A DNA stretch of 64,000 nucleotides from Mycobacterium sp. SMC-4 (GCF_025263265.1 NZ_CP079871.1:1-64000); one strand, 5' to 3'. Numbered from the stretch's first letter, positions 54,345-62,481 are shown. A program made the numbers and translations. The notes: generated from the letters alone by a model not told the origin.

Positions 54345-54684
54345 CAGCCGCGCCCGGCCCGCAGCGCCCCGCGCCTCGACGTGCGCTGCCGCCGGGCGCA
54401 CCCAGTCGCGCAAGCAACCGTTGCGCCCACCTGGTGGGGGCGAGGATGCACGTAGGCGCCCGCTGGCGTCGCCCCCGCCCCGCGCTGGTGCTGCCGACGC
54501 CCCTTCGGGAACGAACTACGCCCGGAGTGCCAGCGCCCAGGTCTGCGTTGAAGGCCCGGTGACGGCTTCTGCTCCTCGTCGCGACGAATCCAGACGACAA
54601 ACCGCTGAGACAAACGACAGCCGCATGACAAACCCGCTGAGAATATGACACGCGGGCTGAGACCCGCGTCCCACCCCCGCCCCG
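54345..54684. repeat. Non-coding region with three iteron-like direct repeats
   Basis: No gene is supported here. GACAAACCGCTGAGA (54596-54610), GACAAACCCGCTGAGA (54627-54642) and GACACGCGGGCTGAGA (54647-54662) are imperfect direct repeats. The last overlaps a hairpin ACGCGGG-6 nt-CCCGCGT (54650-54669) without a T-tract. They could bind a plasmid protein or end transcription. Confidence 0.45.
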
Positions 54685-54734
54685 AAGTGGTTGTCTAAAC
54701 ACCACCATTAGTGGTAGACTAAAAACAACCACTT
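54685..54734 (+). promoter_or_regulatory. Palindromic promoter/operator, site 3
   Basis: AAGTGGTTGT (54685-54694) pairs with ACAACCACTT (54725-54734) as outer arms, with an inner ACCAC-CATTA-GTGGT repeat. TTGTCT and TAGACT (54715-54720) are 18 bp apart and fit -35/-10 boxes. The gene start at 54745 follows an AGGAGGGG site 25 bp downstream. Confidence 0.78.
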
Positions 54735-54744
54735 AGGAGGGGCG

Positions 54745-55617
54745 ATGGCCACCAGCGCGACCACTGACCGAGGAACCGTCACCGCAGGCGACAGCCCCGA
54801 CTTGCGTTCCTATGACTGGATTTTGGTGTCCTCCAGCGCCGGGAAGGACTCGCAAGCTGCCCTCGACGTCGTAGCCGAGGCAGCCTCACAGGCTGGCGCC
54901 CTCGACCGGGTCGTGGTGGTGCACGCCGACCTCGGGGAAGCGGAGTGGGACGGCGTGCCGGAACTGGCCGCCGAACACGCCGCCCACTACGGACTGCGCT
55001 TTGAGCTGGCCCGCCGTGAACGCGACGGAGCCCTGTACACCATCCTCGATCACGTCCAGCAGCGCGGCATGTGGCCGAGCAGCCAACAACGTTGGTGCAC
55101 TTCAGATTTCAAGCGCGGACCGATCCGCAAAGTGATGACCAAACTCGTCGCAGAACTGCGCGACAGCGACCAGGTGGTGGGCCGGCCGGTGCATCTGCTC
55201 AACGTCATGGGGCTGCGCGCCGAGGAGAGCAGCGCCCGCGCCCGCCGCCAGCCCTACGCCCCGAATCCCTCAGCCTCCAACGGCCGCCGCCGCGTCGATG
55301 ACTGGTACCCCATCCACGAACTGTCGACCACCCAGGTCTGGCAGCGGGTCCGCTCTGCCGGCACCCGCCCGCACCCCGCCTACCTGGAAGGCATGTCCCG
55401 ACTGTCCTGCCGATTTTGCGTGCTGGCCAGCCGCGCGGACCTGGTGTGCTCAGCCCGGCTGAACCCCGAACTGGCCCGCCGCTACGCCGCAGTCGAAACC
55501 CAGACCGGGCACCGCTTCCGCGCCGACCTGTCCATGGCCGACATCATCGCCGAGGCCGCCGCCGGTGAACAGGGAGCCTTCCTCGACCTTGCCGAACTGC
55601 ACCCCATCGGGTCATGA
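54745..55617 (+). CDS. PP-loop ATPase, PAPS reductase-like superfamily (B)
   Basis: A 290-residue protein with a canonical PP-loop (WILVSSSAGKDSQAAL, residues 25-40), a substrate-side RWCTSDFKRGPIRKV segment as in PAPS reductase-like phage and plasmid proteins, and a CRFCVLASRADL cysteine pair late in the protein. It should adenylate or reductively act on a substrate that cannot be named. Its pairing with a second PP-loop gene 1.6 kb away and with a C5 methyltransferase suggests nucleic-acid modification as one possibility. It is first in an operon of at least four genes. Confidence 0.78.
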   Translation: MATSATTDRGTVTAGDSPDLRSYDWILVSSSAGKDSQAALDVVAEAASQAGALDRVVVVHADLGEAEWDGVPELAAEHAAHYGLRFELARRERDGALYTILDHVQQRGMWPSSQQRWCTSDFKRGPIRKVMTKLVAELRDSDQVVGRPVHLLNVMGLRAEESSARARRQPYAPNPSASNGRRRVDDWYPIHELSTTQVWQRVRSAGTRPHPAYLEGMSRLSCRFCVLASRADLVCSARLNPELARRYAAVETQTGHRFRADLSMADIIAEAAAGEQGAFLDLAELHPIGS

Positions 55618-55643
55618 GCACCGCCACCAGTCAGGAGCCGACC

Positions 55644-56039
55644 ATGAGCACCAACACCATTCACCCCGTGCAGGGCCGCGATCCCTACGCCAGCCGCCGC
55701 GTGGCGGTGTACAAGAACCTGCACAAGGGCGCCTGGTCGATCAAAGCCCTCGACGGCCCCCACAAGGGCAAGATCGTCGCCCACGCCGACCGCGTCGGAC
55801 TGCTCGACTGTGCAATGCACGTCGGGCGAGCCGCTCAGGCCCGCATCGCCGCCGGTGCGGCCCGCGAGGTCCACGCCTGGGTGACCGGCCGCCTGGCCGA
55901 CATCACCCTCGACCACCCCGCCCGCCTGGTCTACCGCCCGCATGAACGTCCCGAGTTCTACCTGGCCGCCACCGGCCGCGCCGTGGCCACCAGCCCAGCC
56001 GCACTGTTCACCGACCACGCCTACATCAACGCCGCCTGA
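55644..56039 (+). CDS. Hypothetical protein
   Basis: A 131-residue basic protein (YASRRVAVYKNLHKGAWSIK, HVGRAAQARIAAGAAREVHA) of a type often seen next to phage or plasmid genes in actinobacteria; function unknown. ATG 55644 with a CAGGAG site is preferred to ATG 55614, which overlaps the upstream stop. Confidence 0.65.
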   Translation: MSTNTIHPVQGRDPYASRRVAVYKNLHKGAWSIKALDGPHKGKIVAHADRVGLLDCAMHVGRAAQARIAAGAAREVHAWVTGRLADITLDHPARLVYRPHERPEFYLAATGRAVATSPAALFTDHAYINAA

Positions 56040-56058
56040 CGCCCAGAGGAACCCAGCC

Positions 56059-56514
56059 ATGACCACCCCCACCCTCCCCCTGCCGACCATCCCCGACGAC
56101 ACCCTGCGCGAACTGCTCTGCGCCTACTTCTTCGCCCGCGACGACCTCTACGAGACCGAGGCCGACGCCGAGGTCAGAGCCGCCCACCCCGAGTCGATGT
56201 GCACCACCAGCCGACAAGCCGTCATCGACCTGGCCGACGAACTGGTCGCCCGATTCGTGCCCGACACCGCTGCTCGCTGCGCCCTGACCGGCGAAGACCC
56301 CGCCACGCTGGCCTACACCGGCCCATCGCAACCCCGCGCCGGCGACCTCATCGCCGCGATCCACCCCGGCACCGGACGCATCACCGGCACCGTCCACGCC
56401 GTCACCGACCACGCAGCCATCGTCCACTGGCAGTACACGAACCTGCCGCCGATCACCTACCCACTGACCCAGATCGTGCCCACCGCTTGCGGCTGGCACA
56501 TCAGACGCACCTGA
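56059..56514 (+). CDS. Hypothetical protein
   Basis: A 151-residue acidic protein with an all-helical N-terminal half (DDTLRELLCAYFFARDDLYETEADAEV) and a small beta domain (GDLIAAIHPGTGRITGTVHA). No family recognised. It starts 19 bp after the previous gene behind AGAGGAACC. Confidence 0.6.
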   Translation: MTTPTLPLPTIPDDTLRELLCAYFFARDDLYETEADAEVRAAHPESMCTTSRQAVIDLADELVARFVPDTAARCALTGEDPATLAYTGPSQPRAGDLIAAIHPGTGRITGTVHAVTDHAAIVHWQYTNLPPITYPLTQIVPTACGWHIRRT

Positions 56515-56566
56515 TCTCGCCCCCGCACACGCCCCATCACCGCCAAGGGAAGGAACCGACCCCGCC

Positions 56567-57076
56567 ATGACCACCAGCATCGACCGATTCGCCGACAGCG
56601 TCCGCTATCACTTCGCCCACCCCCCTGCTGACTGGACCATCCGCAAAATCGACTCCCGTCGCTGGGCGGTGATCAACACCGCCGGAGACACCATCGACAC
56701 CCACCCCACCCGCAGCGCTGCCGAACACGCCGCTGCCGCCGGCCCCTACGTCCGGATCTGGTCGGACCGCACCGCCTGGTACCTCGGCACCACCAACGAC
56801 CCCCGCAACCGCACACTGACCCCCGAGGAACTGCGCACCATCGCCACCGTGCTCACCGACCTCGACCACCCCGAGGCCCCCGCCGCCCGCCACCGCGCCT
56901 GGCCCGACACCGAATTCTGCGACCTGTGCGACCTCCCCTTGACCGGCCCAGGCCGCCTGTGCCCCAACTGCGACCACTGCGACACCGAGGACTGCACCAA
57001 TCCCCTCAACGACGGCGAAGGCTACGACGGCTACTGCGGCGACTGCGCCGATCGCCGCGCCAACCTCTACGACTGA
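56567..57076 (+). CDS. Hypothetical protein with C-terminal zinc-ribbon-like cysteines
   Basis: A 169-residue protein. Residues 115-160 carry a dense cysteine pattern (CDLCDLPL, CPNCDHCDTEDC, CGDC) that should bind one or two zinc ions. The first 110 residues look like a small alpha/beta domain. ATG 56567 follows AAGGAAGG. Last gene before an IS481-type element. Confidence 0.65.
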   Translation: MTTSIDRFADSVRYHFAHPPADWTIRKIDSRRWAVINTAGDTIDTHPTRSAAEHAAAAGPYVRIWSDRTAWYLGTTNDPRNRTLTPEELRTIATVLTDLDHPEAPAARHRAWPDTEFCDLCDLPLTGPGRLCPNCDHCDTEDCTNPLNDGEGYDGYCGDCADRRANLYD

Positions 57077-57120
57077 CCCGACTCCGCCGGACCTCCGGCC
57101 CATCACGTACCACCTCCGGC

Positions 57121-58217
57121 TGTTGTCGTGACCTGAGAGGTTGTTGACGGCGCGCCTGCTTGAAATGGGGAGGACCTCCTGACGGAGTGGATGTGTCTGG
57201 CATTCACCCGTAGGAGGTCCTCGTGTCTCACGCTAACGCCCGTACCAACCTGTTCGCACGTCGCTTGATCGTGGAGCGTGTCGCGGCCGGCTGGCCGCCC
57301 GCGCAGGTTGCTGAACAACTGGGAATTTCGCGGGCCACGGTCTACAAGTGGCTGCGCCGATACGCCGAAGGTGGTGACGAAGCCCTCGCTGACCGGTCCT
57401 CGCGTCCGCACCGGATGCCCCGGCGCACCAGCGACCGAGTCGAGAAGAAGGTGCTCGCCGCGCGGCGACGCCGCAAGCGTGGCGCAGTCATGCTGGCTGC
57501 TGAACTTGGGATGCACGCCTCGACGGTGGGACGGATCCTGGCGCGTCACCAGGTACCGCATTTGAGTGCAATCGACCCGATCACCGGTGAGCCGGTGCGC
57601 TCGTCGCGGCGCAGCCCCAACCGCTACGAGCACCGCACCCCAGGATCAATGGTCCACGTCGACGTCAAGAAGCTGGGCCGCATCCCCAAAGGCGGCGGGT
57701 GGCGCCTGCACGGCCGCGACGCCGCGGTGTCAGTGGCCAACCGGCACAAGAAGACCCGCATCGGCTACGACTACGTGCACACCGCCATCGACGACCACAC
57801 CCGGCTGGCCTACAGCGAGGTACTCACCGACGAGAAAGACCTGACCTGCGCGGGATTCTTGCACCGAGCGTTGGAATGGTTCGCCAGCCACGGTGTGCGG
57901 GTGCGTCGGCTGCTGACCGACAACGCCATGGTCTACCGACACGGCACCAACTGGGGCTGGGTGTGCACGGCCTGGGGACTCAAACGCCGGTTCATCAAAC
58001 CCGGCTGCCCCTGGACCAACGGCAAAGCCGAACGCTTCAACCGCACCCTGCTCAACGAATGGGCCTACGCCCGCCCCTGGACATCCAACAGCCTACGAAA
58101 ACGAGGACTTGACCGATTCCTACACCGCTACAACACTCAACGAGGCCACTCCGCCCTCGGCGGACACCCACCCATCAGCCGACTCGCCGCCTGACAACAA
58201 CGTGTCAGGTCACAACA
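57121..58217 (+). mobile_element. Second IS481-family element (different from the 47-kb copy)
   Basis: A 1.1-kb element with ends TGTTGTCGTGACCTGAG (57121) and CAGGTCACAACA (58217). The right flank GCTAGT fits the NCTAGN target, but the left flank TCCGGC does not repeat it. The left junction has therefore changed since insertion, or the insertion did not duplicate its target. Confidence 0.85.
57223..58194 (+). CDS. IS481-family transposase (second type)
   Basis: A 323-residue transposase, intact. The helix-turn-helix is WPPAQVAEQLGISRATVYKW. The catalytic residues lie in GSMVHVDVKKLGRI, VRRLLTDNAMVYRHG and TNGKAERFNRTLL. It has the same organisation as the transposase at 47254 but is clearly a different sequence. 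The GTG start follows GTAGGAGG. Confidence 0.95.
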   Translation: MSHANARTNLFARRLIVERVAAGWPPAQVAEQLGISRATVYKWLRRYAEGGDEALADRSSRPHRMPRRTSDRVEKKVLAARRRRKRGAVMLAAELGMHASTVGRILARHQVPHLSAIDPITGEPVRSSRRSPNRYEHRTPGSMVHVDVKKLGRIPKGGGWRLHGRDAAVSVANRHKKTRIGYDYVHTAIDDHTRLAYSEVLTDEKDLTCAGFLHRALEWFASHGVRVRRLLTDNAMVYRHGTNWGWVCTAWGLKRRFIKPGCPWTNGKAERFNRTLLNEWAYARPWTSNSLRKRGLDRFLHRYNTQRGHSALGGHPPISRLAA

Positions 58218-58569
58218 GCTAGTCCCGCTCCGAGCACCCGCCGGCCTTCCCGACTACGAGCCGCTGCCCGGCAGGTATACGCCGGTCTCGCGCCCGACGT
58301 AAACCCCCACGGTCACCTCCACCCGCTGCACGCACAACAGAGGGCGGCGACGCTGCACTCAGGCATTGCCTGCGATCCCCACCGCACACCAGCAACGCAG
58401 CGGATGGTCCTGTCTTCGGGTGGGAAAAAGACGCCTGGACACGGCGAAACCACCTCTGACCCAGGAACTCTCACCGGGCCCTCTGCCACCTCTGCCACCG
58501 CCTCGGCCTCTCGGACGAACGGCACGCAGCCGCAAGCGAACTCAACAAACGAACACCCCAACTGGGAGC
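58218..58569. other. 352-bp gap after the second IS481-type element
   Basis: No gene, terminator or repeat is supported. Short open stretches exist but have no start signal or family resemblance. Confidence 0.45.
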
Positions 58570-58600
58570 CTATACACTACCGATATGTGGTAGTGTATAG
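58570..58600 (+). promoter_or_regulatory. Palindromic promoter/operator, site 4
   Basis: CTATACACTACC (58570-58581) and GGTAGTGTATAG (58589-58600) form a perfect 12-bp inverted repeat with a 7-nt centre. TAGTGT (58591-58596) is a -10 candidate 30 bp before the next start. No TTG-type -35 is visible, unlike sites 2, 3 and 5. Confidence 0.72.
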
Positions 58601-58626
58601 ACATCACCCCTCGAGAGGAGCGCCCC

Positions 58627-59181
58627 GTGTCGAATCTTCAATTCACCAACGCCCCAACGGTTTTCGCCTACCGCCACCGTGAAGCGATTCTCTGCCCGTC
58701 GTGTACGCAGCACGCGGTTCTGCCGATCACCGAACCGGGTGCCGAGTACGACGACACCGAACACGTCCTCGACGTGGTGGCCCGTGAGGGCGGCCACGAC
58801 CGCGCGGCGATCACCAGCGACATTCTCCCCGCGCCGATTCCCAGCGTTGAGATCCTCAACCAGGTCTGCTCCGAATGTGCTCAGACGCTGCTGCCCGGCA
58901 AGTACTGGGATCACTACCACGCGGTCCTGGCCGCCATCGCCGCCCAGGCCGACACCGTCGAAACGTTGATCGAGCTGCTCAACGGCCACTACCGACCCCA
59001 GTCCGGGGTGGCATTTCACCCCGGCGGCGCTGACCGCGATCTGTGGCACGTCCTGCGCTGGGAGCGCAACGACTGGACCACGGTGTGGTCCAAGGCCAAC
59101 TACTGGTACGCGATGCGCGACAGCCAGGGCAACACCTTCACCTACACCGAAGGCGACCTCGAACGGGGCCCGCGGCCATGA
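58627..59181 (+). CDS. Hypothetical protein with two Cys-x2-Cys pairs
   Basis: A 184-residue protein with LCPSCTQHAV (about 23) and QVCSECAQTLL (about 80), which could together hold a zinc ion, and a tryptophan-rich C-terminal part (WHVLRWERNDWTTVWSKANYWY). No family recognised. GTG 58627 follows CGAGAGGAG. First gene after promoter site 4. Confidence 0.65.
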   Translation: MSNLQFTNAPTVFAYRHREAILCPSCTQHAVLPITEPGAEYDDTEHVLDVVAREGGHDRAAITSDILPAPIPSVEILNQVCSECAQTLLPGKYWDHYHAVLAAIAAQADTVETLIELLNGHYRPQSGVAFHPGGADRDLWHVLRWERNDWTTVWSKANYWYAMRDSQGNTFTYTEGDLERGPRP

Positions 59182-59225
59182 ACGCCGCAGTCCTGCAATC
59201 CTCCGGCACTGGAAGGAATGAACCG

Positions 59226-59723
59226 ATGTGGATCTGCACCATCAAGACCGAGTACGGCCTCAAGTCCGAGCAGCATCCAAACCCGGAGTCCGCGATCGCG
59301 GCCGCCGAATTCTACGCCCGCAACACCGGCGGACTGCCGCTGGAATGGCGCCACGATCGCGGCCTGGACCGCTATGACGCGTGCCTGGTCTCGCTCAACC
59401 GCTCCGTGGCCGTGTTCACCGTCGAGCCAGAGACCCCCGACGCTGCCCGCGGTGACGCCGAGCCGGCGATCACCCTCTACACCAAGCCCGGCTGCGTGCA
59501 GTGCCGGGCCACCGCCCGCCAGTTCGCCAACGCTGGCGTGCCAGTGAAGACCATCGACGTCAGCGTTGACACCGCCGCAGCCGCGCTGCTCACCGACCTC
59601 GGCTACCGCAGCGTGCCCGTGGTGATCGCCGGAAGCCAGCACTGGACGGGCAACCGCCCCGACCGTGCCGATGCCGTCATCCGCCAGGTAGCCAAGCAGG
59701 TGCCCTCATGCGGCCGACTCTGA
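59226..59723 (+). CDS. Glutaredoxin/NrdH-like protein with unknown N-terminal domain
   Basis: A 165-residue protein. The C-terminal 80 residues form a glutaredoxin-like fold (ITLYTKPGCVQCRATARQF, redox pair C-V-Q-C; GYRSVPVVIAG with the cis-Pro; GNRPDRAD). The N-terminal 70 residues form a separate unknown domain that is absent from normal NrdH (about 80 residues). It may give electrons to an enzyme of the region, such as a PP-loop reductase-like protein. ATG 59226 follows GGAAGG; it overlaps the next gene. Confidence 0.8.
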   Translation: MWICTIKTEYGLKSEQHPNPESAIAAAEFYARNTGGLPLEWRHDRGLDRYDACLVSLNRSVAVFTVEPETPDAARGDAEPAITLYTKPGCVQCRATARQFANAGVPVKTIDVSVDTAAAALLTDLGYRSVPVVIAGSQHWTGNRPDRADAVIRQVAKQVPSCGRL

Positions 59724-60259
59724 GCCCCGACCAGCGCCACCTGCTGGCGCTGGTCGGCTGCTCCTCGGGAAGCATGTTGCTCGCGGCGATGATCGACGAC
59801 AGCGCGATGGCGGCCCTGCTGGCTCGCAGCGGCGGCGCCTCGATGCAGACAGCCCTGGACGGCGCCCCGGAGTGGATGACCAGCTACTGGACCTCCGGCC
59901 AGAAGTTCACCAGCCCCGGCCTCGGCACCGATCAGGTCCGCTGCGCCGTGACCGCCACGCAGGTACGCAATTTCGGACGCAACCTACCGCTGGCAATGCA
60001 GACAGAGATTCGCGAGCTTGAGGCCGCCCAACAAGCCGAGGCCGCGCGCACCTGGCAGTGGTGCTACTGCCCCTACGCCGACACCCCGCGAAACTCTCAC
60101 GCCGGCCCCTGCACTCGCTACCACCCCAGCGCTGCTGAACACGACGAGCACTACCGGCGTGACCGCCAGCTGCGCACCTGGTCGCAGACGCTGCTGAATC
60201 GAGCGCTCGGACTTGCCGAGGCCGGAGCCCAACTCGACCTGTTCGCACCACTGGACTAA
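59708..60259 (+). CDS. Hypothetical protein
   Basis: A 183-residue protein overlapping the previous gene by 16 bp. It has a helical N-terminal region (PDQRHLLALVGCSSGSMLLAAM), a middle WQWCYCPYADTPRNSHAGPC cysteine/aromatic stretch and a helical acidic end. No family recognised. A GACGACAC-14 nt-GTGTCGTC hairpin follows at 60303-60332. Confidence 0.6.
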   Translation: MRPTLSPDQRHLLALVGCSSGSMLLAAMIDDSAMAALLARSGGASMQTALDGAPEWMTSYWTSGQKFTSPGLGTDQVRCAVTATQVRNFGRNLPLAMQTEIRELEAAQQAEAARTWQWCYCPYADTPRNSHAGPCTRYHPSAAEHDEHYRRDRQLRTWSQTLLNRALGLAEAGAQLDLFAPLD

Positions 60260-60302
60260 CCACACCCGCCCTCACCAGAGCCCACCCCCACCCGGCCCGA
60301 GG

Positions 60303-60332
60303 ACGACACGCACCGCAGCGACGGTGTCGTCG
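60303..60332 (+). terminator. Hairpin after the 58.6-60.3-kb operon
   Basis: GACGACAC and GTGTCGTC pair over 8 bp with a 14-nt loop, 44 bp after the stop. There is no T-tract, as is common for candidate mycobacterial terminators. Confidence 0.4.
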
Positions 60333-60346
60333 CCCCGGGCTAAAGG

Positions 60347-60391
60347 TGGTTGTCTATGCACTACCAAAGTGGTAGACTAAAGACAACCACA
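60347..60391 (+). promoter_or_regulatory. Palindromic promoter/operator, site 5
   Basis: GTGGTTGTCT (60347-60356) pairs with AGACAACCAC (60382-60391), and inside them CTACCA-AAG-TGGTAG forms a second repeat. TTGTCT and TAGACT (60374-60379) are 17 bp apart and fit -35/-10 boxes 32 bp before the next start. It is the clearest example of the family. Confidence 0.8.
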
Positions 60392-60411
60392 ACGGAGGGG
60401 GATCACCCGAA

Positions 60412-60705
60412 ATGCACACCTGCACTTGCCATTCGATTCGCGAAAGCTCCGGCGGAATCAGCTACTCGCTGTTCATGCTCGGCGTCCTGTGCGGCTACTG
60501 CGAAGGCGCCATCGCCGACGCCGAGGCCCAGGCCGAATGGGAGGCCCTGACCCCGGCCGAGCGCATCGCCGCCCGCTGGAGCTACGCCTGCACCGTCGCG
60601 ATGCCCCGCCGCCGTCCCGGCACCCCCAACGCCGCCGACGCTCCCCCGTTCAGACTCCGACCACACCACCCCCGCAACCCTCAGCACGAAAGGCTCGAGC
60701 CATGA
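60412..60705 (+). CDS. Hypothetical small Cys-containing protein
   Basis: A 97-residue protein with CTCHSIRESSG and VLCGYCEGAIADAEAQAEW, which could form a small zinc site, and a proline/arginine-rich tail. No family recognised. ATG 60412 follows GGAGGGGG. Its stop overlaps the methyltransferase start region (ATG 60702). Confidence 0.6.
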   Translation: MHTCTCHSIRESSGGISYSLFMLGVLCGYCEGAIADAEAQAEWEALTPAERIAARWSYACTVAMPRRRPGTPNAADAPPFRLRPHHPRNPQHERLEP

Positions 60706-60995
60706 CCTTCACCCTCACCGACCTGTTCTGCGGAGCCGGAGGAAGCTCCACCGGCGCAGTAAGTTTCGGCAACGTCGCCGTCCGTGTCGGTGCCAACCAC
60801 TGGGACAAGGCCATCGAGACACACAGCCTGAACCACCCCGACGCCGACCACATCCAGGCCGACCTGTCGCAGATCGACCCGCGCTACTTCCCCAACACTG
60901 ATCTGCTGTGGGCCAGCCCCAGCTGCACCAAGCACAGCGTCGCTCAGGGCAAGAAGCGTCAGTGTAGGTTCTCACTTTTCGCTGCATGCGCTTGA
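60702..60995 (+). pseudogene. C5 cytosine DNA methyltransferase, N-terminal fragment
   Basis: The first 87 or so codons encode motif I (LTDLFCGAGGSSTGA), a motif II/III region (DHIQADLSQIDPRYFP) and the start of the catalytic motif IV with its Cys in LLWASPSCTKHSVAQG. At about 60963 the sequence changes to unrelated DNA and a stop follows at 60993. The remaining motifs, including the ENV glutamate and target-recognition domain, are missing, so this copy cannot methylate DNA. Confidence 0.85.
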
Positions 60996-61215
60996 CGCTC
61001 TGAACTGCGGCTATCCAGATCGTCTCACTGTCGACGCCTTGCCGTTTGTCTCACGAACCGCTTCATTACCTACAACGCGGTCCAAGTGGCACGGCGCATC
61101 GTTCGATTGGTGCTGTCTCTTTTCTAGAAATTCGAGTCGAATCATTACTTGTCTCAGATCTCGTGGTTTGACGCGTCGTCGTGAGCTTCCGCCGGCGATG
61201 TCACCCTGGGTCCGT
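60963..61215. other. Junction region between the accessory block and the exporter cluster
   Basis: The methyltransferase gene breaks off at about 60963, and the sequence that follows has lower GC and no gene. TGTAGGTTCTCACTTTTCGC at 60962 might be the terminus of an element, but I see no partner end in the window. Confidence 0.45.
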
Positions 61216-61875
61216 TCAAACGACTTCGCGTACGTCTGCGGGGGTGGCGGCTCTGCGGTGGGTTGCGAGGAAGTTGTCGATGAGGGTTGTGCAGTCGTCG
61301 CGCGTGATGGTGCGCAGGCCGGTCATGCGTGCGAATGCGAGGGGTCCGACGAGTTGGCAAATTGCGAGGTCGCGGTCGATGTTGCCGAGTTCGGTGTGGG
61401 CTTTCGAGCTGGTGAGGATGGCGTCGAACGGTTGGCGGTACTGGTCGACGACGCGGGCCCGCAGTGCCCCGGATGCGTGACTGTTGTCGGTCTCTTCTTT
61501 GGCGCCGGTGGGGCCGAGTGAGAGCCATGCCAGGGTGGTGACGTGCAGCGGGGCGTCGTTGAACAGGGCGGCTTGGCGGCTGAGCAGCTCGATCAGTTGT
61601 TCGCGTAAGGAACCGCTGGTCGGTGCTGGTGTGCTTACCTGCGGTAGTAGCCGCTCGAAGGTGGCGGCAAGCAGATGCGACGAGCTCTGAAAATGCCGAT
61701 AAAGGGTGGTGCGGGCCACCTTGGATGCTTTGGTGACGGCATCGATAGTGACGGCCTCGACGCCTCCGGTGCTCAACAGTGTTGCCGCAGCATCCAATAG
61801 TCGATTCCGTGACCGGATCCGCCGCGGATCGATGTCGTCATCATCGGGCAGGGAGGGCTGATTGCTGTCGCTCAC
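61216..61875 (-). CDS. TetR-family regulator
   Basis: A 219-residue TetR protein with an N-terminal helix-turn-helix (LLDAAATLLSTGGVEAVTIDA, then KVARTTLYRHFQSSSHLL) and a helical ligand-binding domain. It is divergent from the thioesterase gene with 102 bp between starts. GTG 61875 has a GAGGT site at a suitable distance. It probably controls itself and the divergent operon. Confidence 0.88.
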   Translation of the reverse strand: MSDSNQPSLPDDDDIDPRRIRSRNRLLDAAATLLSTGGVEAVTIDAVTKASKVARTTLYRHFQSSSHLLAATFERLLPQVSTPAPTSGSLREQLIELLSRQAALFNDAPLHVTTLAWLSLGPTGAKEETDNSHASGALRARVVDQYRQPFDAILTSSKAHTELGNIDRDLAICQLVGPLAFARMTGLRTITRDDCTTLIDNFLATHRRAATPADVREVV

Positions 61876-61929
61876 GGGTCACCTCGGCGGTCGATTTCGG
61901 CGATGTCGCACCGGGAAGTCTAGCAGTTG

Positions 61930-61940
61930 TGGTACTACCA
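61930..61940. promoter_or_regulatory. Short palindrome between divergent TetR and thioesterase genes
   Basis: TGGTA-C-TACCA is an 11-bp perfect palindrome midway between the two starts. It is a plausible half or core of a TetR operator. Confidence 0.4.
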
Positions 61941-61977
61941 GTAGCGCAGCGAAACTTGAAGTAGCGGGAGCGTTTCT

Positions 61978-62481
61978 GTGTCAGATCGTGCGGTGCCGTC
62001 GGAACGGCTGCCTTCTCATACCCCGACCTGTATGGGGTGTGGTCCGGACAATCCGCACGGCCTGCATGTGGAGGTCTACCGCAGTGCGGATTCGGTGTAT
62101 GCCGATGTCACATTCGACGAGCGCCACATCGGAGCCCCCGGCCTGGCGCACGGTGGGGCCGTCGCCGCGGCCTGCGATGACGTGCTGGGCTTCACGCTGT
62201 GGATCGCCGGCACGCCTGCGGTGACGCGCAGTCTGACGGTGGAGTATCTGCAACCAGTACCGCTGCACCGGCCCCACCGGATCACCGCGCACATCAGCGC
62301 CCGCGAGGGTCGGGCGTTGCACGTCGCGGCGACCGGCACCTGCGAAGGGGCCACCCGGTTCACCGCGACGGCCGTATTCATCGTGGTTGATACCGCACAT
62401 TTCGCCGCCCACGGCGATATCAGCGGTTTTGGGGAGATCCTCGAGCAGTTCTCGCGCCGCGGCGGCGATCACACACCATGA
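61978..62481 (+). CDS. Hotdog-fold thioesterase (PaaI/4HBT family)
   Basis: A 167-residue hotdog protein with the PaaI-type pattern CMGCGPDNPHGL near its start, the catalytic region APGLAHGGAVAAACDDVLG and the beta strand RSLTVEYLQPVPL. It should hydrolyse acyl-CoA thioesters. The GTG start at 61978 follows GGGAG. Its stop overlaps the next TetR start (ATGA), linking it to the exporter regulator. Confidence 0.88.
   Translation: MSDRAVPSERLPSHTPTCMGCGPDNPHGLHVEVYRSADSVYADVTFDERHIGAPGLAHGGAVAAACDDVLGFTLWIAGTPAVTRSLTVEYLQPVPLHRPHRITAHISAREGRALHVAATGTCEGATRFTATAVFIVVDTAHFAAHGDISGFGEILEQFSRRGGDHTP

Noticed and set aside
54350..54650. A short plus-strand gene in the gap before PP-loop gene B.
   Set aside because: The open frames there have no ribosome-binding site, are Arg/Pro/Ala-rich and lie over the iteron-like repeats.
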